Made by a program: the position numbers and the translations under genes
The notes under the pieces: model-generated
What the model was told of the DNA's origin: nothing
The model's input: the letters and a program-made list of their open reading frames with translations, nothing else
Database searches by the model: none
From: an uncultured Prevotella sp.
Lineage (GTDB): Bacteria > Bacteroidota > Bacteroidia > Bacteroidales > Bacteroidaceae
Reading direction: 5' to 3'
Length of the DNA: 36,632 nt
Assembly (NCBI GenBank): GCA_934190685.1
Contig: CAKPTK010000005.1
Location: 1-36,632 of the forward strand
Part shown: in pieces, positions 26,501-32,852 of the stretch
Layout of the letters: each line of letters opens with the position of its first letter
Position numbering within the stretch: the stretch's first letter is position 1

Positions 26501-26811
26501 AATGAATAATCGTTGCGGCCTTCATGCTGCTTTCAGCCATTGCAGTTTCCGCACAAAAGCAAACTGACAATGGTCCACTTGTAATCAAGGCGCAGGGAAG
26601 TTTCATGGCAGGTGTAACAGTAGTGAAAGCTGATGGTGTGTACGACACCAATGACCAGACCAATCCACAAGGCCAGACCCTACATGGCGACCATGCCTAT
26701 GTGTCTTATCAGGTACCCGTCACCGCACGTTCCTATCCGATGGTGTTCCTTCATGGAGCCGCGTGTACGTTTGGAAATGGCGCAGAAGTTCGTGGCGTGT
26801 ATCAATCTTAA
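26497..26811 (+). pseudogene. Alpha/beta-hydrolase fragment with stop at codon 3
   Basis: ATG AAA TGA at 26497-26505 is followed in frame by a signal peptide (IIVAAFMLLSAIAVSAQ) and a mature part (NGPLVIKAQGSFMAGVTVV ... VPVTARSYPMVFLHGA). That is the N-terminal third of the same family as the intact hydrolase at 30532-31581, which has LVLQSQGSFYVGG and FVLIHGM at matching points. After the oxyanion HG segment the similarity stops and the frame ends at 26811. It carries a nonsense codon and a 3' truncation, so it is a pseudogene. An ATG at 26524 could only make a peptide lacking the active site. Confidence 0.75.
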
Positions 26812-26976
26812 TTTATGTGTGACAACATGCCTTGATAACGTAGACTGATACAGAGCCAAACGCAACGTTAACATTTTATAAAAAACACAGACAAAAAAAC
26901 AACATATTAGTATTTTACGTATTTTTGTTATCAGTTAGACAGATTATATCATGCAATTCACAGCAATATCAAGCCT

Positions 26977-27624
26977 ATGAAGCTTTATTTTTATTTTATC
27001 GGATTAGTCTTTTTGATTTCTTCATGCCAGCAAGAAGACCTTTCATTTTTGACAGAATCCTTAAAAGAATCTGCCATGAGCAGCCCTTCGGCCCGCAAGC
27101 TTTTTCAATTGATGAAACAGCAAGACGGCAGTACGGAAAGACTTTGCCAATGTCTGAACGGAAACATTGCGCAATTTAGAGATGTCATAATAGGAGCCAC
27201 TACCGACTTTGGCGTTTACTACCAAATCCCTTATACAGACAAAAACGGCGTTGTCACAGGGTTCGTTGTATATCCTGTAGACGAAAACAAACAAAATTTG
27301 ACAGACAGACGAGCAAGTGGACTTTTAGGCACCCCTATTTCTGTGGATGGCGAATATTTAAATACAAACATCCCTGTAACCCATCGCATGCTGTATTCCT
27401 CTCCTCTCATCGAGATGAAAGCGCACGGATATTCAGTTGACAACTCATTGACATCTTTTGCAGAAAGGGCATCTATTCAACCTTATAAATTGTCGTCAAC
27501 AGACTATATTCCAACTGACGAAAAATCTGTTCTCACAAGATCCAACACCACAGGTACCCTCGTAGGCAGCGTTAGCATAAACTATATTATGGGAACATAT
27601 TGGGGGGACAAACTTTACAGATGA
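26977..27624 (+). CDS. Lipoprotein, N-terminal part of a frameshifted gene
   Basis: 215 codons beginning with a lipoprotein signal (FIGLVFLISSC, Cys near residue 17), so the product would be anchored in the envelope. The body is polar, with no domain I recognise. The frame ends just after a run of six G (27602-27607). Removing one G would continue it directly into the next frame (W-G-T-N-F-T-D-D-E-V...), joining it with the 27629-28696 part into one protein of about 570 aa. Either the gene is broken, the G run varies in length, or the sequence has an indel. A -7-like box TATTTTTG lies at 26920-26927. The 165-base gap before it shows nothing else. Confidence 0.72.
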   Translation: MKLYFYFIGLVFLISSCQQEDLSFLTESLKESAMSSPSARKLFQLMKQQDGSTERLCQCLNGNIAQFRDVIIGATTDFGVYYQIPYTDKNGVVTGFVVYPVDENKQNLTDRRASGLLGTPISVDGEYLNTNIPVTHRMLYSSPLIEMKAHGYSVDNSLTSFAERASIQPYKLSSTDYIPTDEKSVLTRSNTTGTLVGSVSINYIMGTYWGDKLYR

Positions 27625-27628
27625 CGAG

Positions 27629-28696
27629 GTGACAGCATACGGATTTGACATCAACACCTTTATGAGCATAGTGGAAAAAGCATTTAACGAGATAGGAGAC
27701 TGGCATGTCATCAAAGTCATTCACCATTACTACCAAAAACTGATTGTCACCTTCAGAATCATAAATGAAGACAAAGTTTATGCCAATTATAATTACTACA
27801 TGGACACCATCGTCAAAAAAATAAAGAACGAGGTTTTCAATAAACAATTCACCGTCTCCCTTCAATACCTCATGTCGCTCCCCGACAGGCCACAAACGCC
27901 CCATCCTTCTGGTGGTGGAGGCAGCACCAGTTCCTCTGGAGGCAACTATACAGGAGGCACCACAGGTAGTTCTACGACTAACCAAGATGAGCAAGACACA
28001 CTGACATTCGTCCAAGATAGTCTGTGTCCCAACAAAGAGTACATAGACTCCGTCAAAGCCGTGTACGAATTGTTAGGCAAGACCGTGGGAAATATAGGCT
28101 ATAATACGAAAAAATATGAAGAATATCTGAAAGCAATCAAAGGTGCAGATGTGGAATATTCTACAAGCCTACACGATTATGGGGGAGAGTATGCCATAGA
28201 CAGTATTGTAAAAGGTGAAAAATATGTGGTGAACAACATCACAAAGAAATATAGTGTAGCCAACATACACAACCACCCCAACAATACGCCTCCATCATTC
28301 AGAGACATTCTATTTACCGCAAAATGTGCCAAAGACAAAACGTTGACCATGTATAAAGCCACATTCATCTACAATGAAAAAGATAATAGTTATTATGTCC
28401 TATATATAACAAATCGAAAGAGTGCGGCTAATTTCTATGACAGGTATCACAACGACTTGGATGAGAAAACGAATGGAATTAAAAACAATAGTCATTTAGA
28501 CGAACTTAGTCAAGATGAAGGACAGGACTACACAAAAGGTACAAGCAATTTGTTATATCTCAACACACTCATCCTTTCAAATAATAGTGGAATCAGTATG
28601 TTCAAAGTCAAAGATGAAAAAATTACATCCTATGGTGTTACAAGAATTGCGTATGGCAACAAAATAGGATACAAATACTCATTCTTTAAATTATAA
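27629..28696 (+). CDS. JAMM-like peptidase domain protein, C-terminal part of the frameshifted lipoprotein
   Basis: 355 codons whose only available start is a GTG, so this is more likely the continuation of the preceding lipoprotein than a gene of its own. Residues 85-125 are a Gly/Ser/Thr-rich linker (SGGGGSTSSSGG). The C-terminal domain contains IHNHPNNTPPSFRDI (His214, His216, Ser223, Asp226), close to the HxH...S..D metal-binding core of JAMM/MPN (RadC/Rpn11-type) domains, though one residue shorter between the second His and Ser. A glutamate that could complete the site lies in GGEYAI near 187. JAMM domains act as isopeptidases or peptidases. A secreted or surface-anchored hydrolase is inferred. 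The small exported protein downstream starts 4 bases after the stop. Confidence 0.62.
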   Translation: MTAYGFDINTFMSIVEKAFNEIGDWHVIKVIHHYYQKLIVTFRIINEDKVYANYNYYMDTIVKKIKNEVFNKQFTVSLQYLMSLPDRPQTPHPSGGGGSTSSSGGNYTGGTTGSSTTNQDEQDTLTFVQDSLCPNKEYIDSVKAVYELLGKTVGNIGYNTKKYEEYLKAIKGADVEYSTSLHDYGGEYAIDSIVKGEKYVVNNITKKYSVANIHNHPNNTPPSFRDILFTAKCAKDKTLTMYKATFIYNEKDNSYYVLYITNRKSAANFYDRYHNDLDEKTNGIKNNSHLDELSQDEGQDYTKGTSNLLYLNTLILSNNSGISMFKVKDEKITSYGVTRIAYGNKIGYKYSFFKL

Positions 28697-28700
28697 TAAC

Positions 28701-28916
28701 ATGAAAATTCTTTTTGCACTTATCATTAGTATTTTCTGCATTTCCGCATCTGCAAAAGAAATCGGTCATACAGAAATGGACACATGTATTTGTATGAGAC
28801 AGATTGTGTGTGACAGTTTAGTATTTAAAGGCAAGGCTGTAGGAACTGTATTTGACAAATTCAAAGAATACGGCATACCCATTCGATCTATCTCGCTTGG
28901 AGGTACAAGTGCTTGG
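28701..28916 (+). repeat. Direct repeat, copy A (5' part of small exported protein gene)
   Basis: This 216-base stretch recurs at 29252-29467 with about eight base differences, including codon changes I to T, F to I and P to L. The copies are 551 bases apart. They begin exactly at the start codons and diverge after the codons for GGTSAW. Confidence 0.9.
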
Positions 28917-29219
28917 ATTGATCCTGATGGGAAAAGCTATTTAGATCGAATAACCATATCCTTTTTACCTAAAGAGGAAAAAACAAAACGAATCATTCAA
29001 GAAAGACCATTCGCAATGGTTGTAATATACACAGATGGCCCCAAGATGACCATTGAAGAAGCCATGGGATTTTTCGCCATTAGAAATAAAAGAATGAGCA
29101 TTGACACAAAGCTTGAAATGATGAGGGACATGTTTGGTGTGAAACACTTGCATTTTGTCTTTATGTTCAACAAGACAGCAAGCCTGCCTAAGGAATTCTA
29201 TGACTGGCAAACAAAATAA
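28701..29219 (+). CDS. Small exported protein, unknown function
   Basis: A 172-aa protein with a signal peptide (ILFALIISIFCISASAK, cleaved near residue 18) and no lipobox, hence probably periplasmic or secreted. The mature part has two cysteines close together (CICMRQIVC, three in all) and a mixed alpha/beta pattern. I do not recognise the family. It starts 4 bases after the JAMM-like frame, indicating co-expression. Its first 216 bases are repeated, nearly identical, in the truncated copy just downstream. The arrangement of one large exported enzyme followed by a small duplicated partner resembles effector-immunity or enzyme-inhibitor pairs, but this is only inference. Confidence 0.75.
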   Translation: MKILFALIISIFCISASAKEIGHTEMDTCICMRQIVCDSLVFKGKAVGTVFDKFKEYGIPIRSISLGGTSAWIDPDGKSYLDRITISFLPKEEKTKRIIQERPFAMVVIYTDGPKMTIEEAMGFFAIRNKRMSIDTKLEMMRDMFGVKHLHFVFMFNKTASLPKEFYDWQTK

Positions 29220-29251
29220 AATATAGAGGATACATTCAATTTACATACAGC

Positions 29252-29500
29252 ATGAAAATTCTTTTTGCACTTATCATTAGCACTTTCTGCATTTCCGCAT
29301 CTGCAAAAGAAATCGGTCATACAGAAATGGACACATGTATTTGTATGAGACAGATTGTGTGTGACAGTTTAGTATTTAAGGGCAAGGCTGTAGGAACTGT
29401 ATTTGACAAAATTAAGGAATACGGCATACTCATTCGATCTATCTCGCTTGGAGGTACAAGTGCTTGGACTGACCTTGAAAGGAAAAACAATTCGTTGCTT
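29252..29500 (+). pseudogene. Truncated tandem copy of the small exported protein gene
   Basis: The first 72 codons repeat the gene at 28701 (signal peptide, CICMRQIVC, GGTSAW). The frame then leaves the homology near 29470 and runs on, antisense, into the 3' end of the AraC gene until 29596. More than half of the original protein is missing. The breakpoint lies within about 35 bases of the AraC stop codon, so the truncation and the present AraC neighbourhood probably arose in the same rearrangement. Confidence 0.8.
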
Positions 29501-30322
29501 TTACAGTTTCAGTTTCAGTTCCGAAGGAGAACAGCCGGTCTGGTTCTTTACGAAACGAGTGAAGTGAGCCGGATTGTAGAAGTTCATCTGGTCTGAGATC
29601 TCGGCAAGGGTGAGGTCGGGGCGTTTCAGCAGGGCAAGAATCTCCTGCATGGCGTAGCCGTTTATCCAATATGATGCAGGGTGACCGCTGCTCTTCTTCA
29701 CCACTTCGGAGAGATACTTGGCGGAGACACACAACTTGTCGGCATAGAAACTAACCTCGCGCTCTGTCTTGGAGTGGGTGGGGAGCATGTTCATAAACCG
29801 TGTGAAGAGCAAGGCGGTGCTGTTGTCTGCCTGATGGATATTGTCAATGGCGTTGCGGTATATCTCCCAAAGGTCGAGTAGGAATATCTGAAGCTGCTTG
29901 CCGAGGATTTCCCTTTGAAGCAAGTGTGGCTCTGCAGTCCTGCGCTTCAGTTGGATGAAGTTGTATTCAATCATGGCCTTGCTCCTTTCGTCAAGATGAA
30001 ACACTGGATTCTTCTTGATGAACACAAACGCCTTCGATGCCCATACCTTCTCAGGGTTGTATTCCAGGAGAAAGTCCTTGTCTACCAACAGGAAGTCGGC
30101 ATCGAAATCAGGTGAGTACACGGTGTCGCTTATCTGCGAAGACATCTGCCAGATGGCCCAGTCGCCCGCCTCTATTGCGTAAGTGTTGCCCATAAACGAG
30201 AATTGCGCCTTGCCTGCGTGACACAGGATATGGATGTGGTACCGTCCGAGATAGTCGGACGGCAACTCGTGGCTCTTCACCGTGTTATATAGTAGAATGT
30301 CGCTGTTTATAGGTGATTCCAT
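29501..30322 (-). CDS. AraC-family transcriptional regulator
   Basis: A 273-aa regulator. The N-terminal part (about 1-150) is a cupin-like sensing domain (YHIHILCHAGKAQFSFMG, EAGDWAIWQM). The C-terminal 100 residues carry two helix-turn-helix motifs (VSFYADKLCVSAKYLSEVVKK and LTLAEISDQMNFYNPAHF with FVKNQTGCSPSEL), the normal AraC/XylS signature. It is divergent from the hydrolase gene at 30532 across a 209-base region containing direct repeats (30445-30491), and so probably controls that gene. A -7-like box (GATCTTTG on the minus strand, 30348-30355) lies upstream of its ATG. The inducer is unknown. Confidence 0.92.
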   Translation of the reverse strand: MESPINSDILLYNTVKSHELPSDYLGRYHIHILCHAGKAQFSFMGNTYAIEAGDWAIWQMSSQISDTVYSPDFDADFLLVDKDFLLEYNPEKVWASKAFVFIKKNPVFHLDERSKAMIEYNFIQLKRRTAEPHLLQREILGKQLQIFLLDLWEIYRNAIDNIHQADNSTALLFTRFMNMLPTHSKTEREVSFYADKLCVSAKYLSEVVKKSSGHPASYWINGYAMQEILALLKRPDLTLAEISDQMNFYNPAHFTRFVKNQTGCSPSELKLKL

Positions 30323-30444
30323 ATTTTCCTCTGTTTCTATGATTTTGCAAAGATCGTGTAATATGAAGACATATGTGGCATTGTTTTATGATTTTATAGT
30401 TGTACTGATGGTTGTTTCTCTGAAATTTGCAAATACCGAAATTC

Positions 30445-30501
30445 GTGAAAGTCATGCCGTGAGTTGTGTAATATGTGAAAGCGTGAGTTGTTGTAATTTT
30501 G
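30445..30501 (+). promoter_or_regulatory. Direct repeats and -7 box before the hydrolase gene
   Basis: CGTGAGTTGT occurs at 30458-30467 and again at 30482-30491, 24 bases apart. GTGAAAG occurs at 30445-30451 and 30475-30481. They are followed by TAATTTTG (30494-30501), an exact -7 box with no good -33 element. A weak promoter behind tandem repeats facing an AraC gene is what an AraC-type activator site looks like. Confidence 0.5.
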
Positions 30502-30531
30502 CCGTGGTAAAAAAACAATCAACTAGACAAA

Positions 30532-31581
30532 ATGAGAGCAACATTAATTTCGTTATTGCTTCTGTGCGCATCTTGCGGCATGGAGGCACAAAACATCGCA
30601 GACATTCAGTCGGCATCCTCTCCCTTGGTCTTGCAGTCGCAGGGCAGCTTTTATGTGGGAGGCGAGAGTGAGTGGCAGACGAGAGAGGAACTGGGCGGCA
30701 TCTGTCCTGATGGCCACGTTACGGTCAATCAGATGTACGTGAGATACATGGTTCCGCAAGCCCTACAGAGCAATGCCTCCTTCGTGCTGATTCACGGCAT
30801 GCACCTTACGGGCAAATGTTGGGAGACCACGCCCGATGGACGAATGGGATGGGACGAGTACTTAGTGCGCAAGGGATGCCCCGTGTATGTGGTTGACCAA
30901 GTGGGCATCGGTCGTTCGGGCTTCAACCAAAAGATGCACAACGATGCCAAATATGGCAAGGCTTCGGCAACGGAGCAGAGTGCGTTCAGCCGAAAGACTG
31001 ATGAAAACTCATGGACGAACTTCCGATTTGGCACCAAGGACGGCAAGCCTGTGGAAGAGGCAAAGTTTCCTGTTGAGGCCCTCACCGAGTTTGCCAAGCA
31101 GAACGTTCCGCACATCATGTCGCTGCCCAAGCCAGATGCCAACTATCGTTGTCTCTCAGAATTGGCGCAGAAGGTTGGCAATGCCGTCTTGGTAAGCCAT
31201 TCCCAGTCGGGCGCATTCCCGATAGAGACGGCCCTTCGCAATCCAGAAGGCATCAAGGCCATCGTAATGCTGGAGCCTGGAGGCACAGGCGATTATTATA
31301 CGGCCGAGCAGATTGCCAAACTCAACAACATCCCCATCCTTATTGTCTTTGGCGACAATCTGAAGAACGATACGGGGATGCGAGGTCATGTTTGGCAAAA
31401 CTGCTATGAGGGTTGGAGCCGTTTTGTGAAACGTGTGAACGATGTCGGCGGCAAAGCCCGAATGGTTCACCTTCCTGACATGGGCATTCGTGGCAACTCA
31501 CACATGATGATGGAGGATACCAACAGCCACCAGATTGCCGACGTCGTGCTCGACTGGTGTGCAAAGGAAAGAGTAAAGTAA
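30532..31581 (+). CDS. Exported alpha/beta-hydrolase
   Basis: A 349-aa alpha/beta-hydrolase fold enzyme with a signal peptide ending near GMEAQ (a CASC just before could also act as a weak lipobox). It has the oxyanion segment FVLIHGMHLTGKCWE (about residues 84-98), a nucleophile elbow SHSQSGA near 222-228 in which the first Gly of GxSxG is Ser or His-shifted, an acid strand IPILIVFGDN, and a candidate catalytic His in RGNSHMMMEDTNS near the C-terminus. Related proteins are annotated as esterases or lactonases; the substrate is unknown. A truncated relative lies at 26497-26811. It is likely activated by the divergent AraC regulator and is closed off by a strong terminator. Confidence 0.87.
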   Translation: MRATLISLLLLCASCGMEAQNIADIQSASSPLVLQSQGSFYVGGESEWQTREELGGICPDGHVTVNQMYVRYMVPQALQSNASFVLIHGMHLTGKCWETTPDGRMGWDEYLVRKGCPVYVVDQVGIGRSGFNQKMHNDAKYGKASATEQSAFSRKTDENSWTNFRFGTKDGKPVEEAKFPVEALTEFAKQNVPHIMSLPKPDANYRCLSELAQKVGNAVLVSHSQSGAFPIETALRNPEGIKAIVMLEPGGTGDYYTAEQIAKLNNIPILIVFGDNLKNDTGMRGHVWQNCYEGWSRFVKRVNDVGGKARMVHLPDMGIRGNSHMMMEDTNSHQIADVVLDWCAKERVK

Positions 31582-31593
31582 ATAGGTTCATTT

Positions 31594-31626
31594 TCTCCGT
31601 AACCGAAGTACATTCGGTTACGGAGA
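31594..31626 (+). terminator. Terminator after the hydrolase gene
   Basis: A perfect 14-base stem (31594-31607 with 31613-31626), 5-base loop GTACA, followed by TTTCTTG. It lies 12 bases after the hydrolase stop and directly before the -7 box of the next gene. Confidence 0.8.
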
Positions 31627-31633
31627 TTTCTTG

Positions 31634-31641
31634 TATCTTTG
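31634..31641 (+). promoter_or_regulatory. -7 promoter box of the SDR gene
   Basis: TATCTTTG fits TAnnTTTG exactly and lies 26 bases before ATG 31668. The region where a -33 element should be is inside the terminator hairpin and has no TTTG. It rules out the long upstream start at 31557. Confidence 0.6.
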
Positions 31642-31667
31642 CATTTGGATTTATAAAGAAAATTTAT

Positions 31668-32510
31668 ATGGCAAAAACTAAGGAAACGGCTGTGCTTTTC
31701 GGAGCAGGAAGCATCGGATTGGCGATTATTCGCCGTATCGGTGTGGGCAAACACATTGTGCTTGCCGACTATAGCGAAAAGAATGCGCAAACGGCTGCAA
31801 ATGTTCTTGAGAATGCCGGATATGAGTGCAGCACCATCAAGGCAGACCTTGGCAGCAAGGCCGACATCCTTGCTGTCGTTGAGGAGGCGAAGAAGTGGGG
31901 CAATGTCAAGAACGTTGTCAATGCGGCAGGCGTGTCACCATCGCAAGCTCCTGTCGAAGAGATACTCCGTGTGGATATGGTGGGCACGAGCATCTTGCTG
32001 GAAGAGTTTGGCAAGGTGATAGCCGAGGGCGGAAGCGGCATAGTCATTTCCTCGCAGAGCGGCCATCGTCTCCCGGCATTGCCGCAGGAGCAGAACGATG
32101 CCTTAGCAATGTCAAAGCCTGAGAACTTGATGAAACTTAACTTCGTAAAAGCCATCAACGACACGCTCAAGGCCTACCAGTACAGCAAGCGCTGCAATGT
32201 GTTGAAGGTGGCTTACGAGGCAAATCGATGGGGCAAGCGTGGCGCAACCATCAATTCCATCTCCCCAGGCATCATCATCACACCGCTTGCCAATGACGAA
32301 CTGCATGGTCCTCGAAAGAACGGTTATCTCAAAATGATACAGGCTTCTCCTGCCGGCAGGGCTGGCACACCCGATGAGGTGGGCGACTTGGCAGAGTTCT
32401 TGATGTCGAGCCGTGGAAGATTCATCAGTGGCGCCGACATTCTGATAGATGGTGGAACAACCGCCAGTTACTGGTATGGCGACTTGCAATATCTGAAGGC
32501 TACACATTAA
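31668..32510 (+). CDS. Short-chain dehydrogenase/reductase (SDR)
   Basis: A 280-aa cytoplasmic NAD(P)-dependent oxidoreductase with a Rossmann fold. The nucleotide-binding glycine motif is VLFGAGSIGLAI near residues 9-20, NAAG follows near 85, the catalytic serine is in VISSQSG, the YxxxK pair is in YQYSKRCN, and SPGIIITPL and the C-terminal FISGADILIDGG complete the pattern. The motif GxGxxG at the start is less typical of SDRs than TGxxxGxG. I start at 31668 (MAKTKETAV) because the promoter and terminator lie just before it. It may act in the same pathway as the upstream hydrolase, but it has its own promoter, so this is only a neighbour-based guess. Confidence 0.9.
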   Translation: MAKTKETAVLFGAGSIGLAIIRRIGVGKHIVLADYSEKNAQTAANVLENAGYECSTIKADLGSKADILAVVEEAKKWGNVKNVVNAAGVSPSQAPVEEILRVDMVGTSILLEEFGKVIAEGGSGIVISSQSGHRLPALPQEQNDALAMSKPENLMKLNFVKAINDTLKAYQYSKRCNVLKVAYEANRWGKRGATINSISPGIIITPLANDELHGPRKNGYLKMIQASPAGRAGTPDEVGDLAEFLMSSRGRFISGADILIDGGTTASYWYGDLQYLKATH

Positions 32511-32518
32511 TAAACAGA

Positions 32519-32566
32519 ACCCGTTGACAGAATTAATTTAGTACATACTTAATTCTGCCAACGGGT
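32519..32566 (+). terminator. Hairpin after the SDR gene
   Basis: Arms 32519-32536 and 32549-32566 form an 18-base stem with one A-C mismatch and a 12-base loop. It begins 8 bases after the SDR stop. No T run follows, so it may be a terminator that needs other factors, or a 3'-end stabiliser. Confidence 0.6.
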
Positions 32567-32588
32567 AAAATTAATGTAATGTATAGAC

Positions 32589-32663
32589 TTGCCCAAATCA
32601 TTGCCCACAGTTTGGGCAATCGATGCCCACTGCCTGGGCAACTGTTGCCCAAGCCCTTGGGCA
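32589..32663. repeat. Array of seven TTGCCCA/TGGGCAA boxes in alternating orientation
   Basis: Cores at 32589, 32601, 32613 (reverse), 32624, 32635 (reverse), 32645 and 32657 (reverse), successive starts 10-12 bases apart, about one helical turn. Boxes 2+3, 4+5 and 6+7 can each fold into a hairpin with a 6-7 base stem and a 4-5 base loop. There is no coding frame here. Function unknown; it could be a small palindromic repeat element, a transcript-end structure or a protein-binding array. Confidence 0.8.
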
Positions 32664-32738
32664 CATCGTTACTCCGCTCTTAACATCAACTAAACCAAGG
32701 AGAAGAAAGGTTCTAATTTATTTCAGTTTTCTCTTAAA

Positions 32739-32825
32739 TTGCACTATCTTTAAATAAGGTCGGCTGCATTCGGAAATAAAAATAAATAAACTTATTTTAT
32801 ATTCCACTCATTTGCACTATCTTTG
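32739..32825 (+). promoter_or_regulatory. Duplicated -7 region upstream of the GH28 gene
   Basis: TTGCACTATCTTT occurs at 32739-32751 and again at 32812-32824. The second copy completes an exact -7 box, TATCTTTG (32818-32825). The first gives TATCTTTA. TTTT lies where the -33 TTTG is expected. The rest of 32664-32838 is AT-rich with nothing recognisable. Confidence 0.5.
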
Positions 32826-32852
32826 CATCTGAAACCAATGACTTATAAAACA

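Noticed and set aside
26713..26719. Extra GGTACCC site as a further ECF promoter (also 27553)
   Set aside because: Both lie inside coding or relic frames, and no GTATTAT block follows at 17 bases.
25880..29500. Active insertion sequence or transposon
   Set aside because: No transposase, integrase, terminal inverted repeats or target duplications could be found; the region is scarred but not a recognisable element.
29252..29596. Complete second gene of 114 codons
   Set aside because: Only the first 72 codons are homologous; the rest is antisense AraC sequence.
31557..31667. Upstream extension of the SDR frame
   Set aside because: It would overlap the hydrolase stop and pass through the terminator and the -7 box; the SDR fold starts right after ATG 31668.
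32589..32663. CRISPR-like array
   Set aside because: Units are only 6-8 bases with 3-6 base gaps and alternating orientation; there are no spacers and no cas genes.
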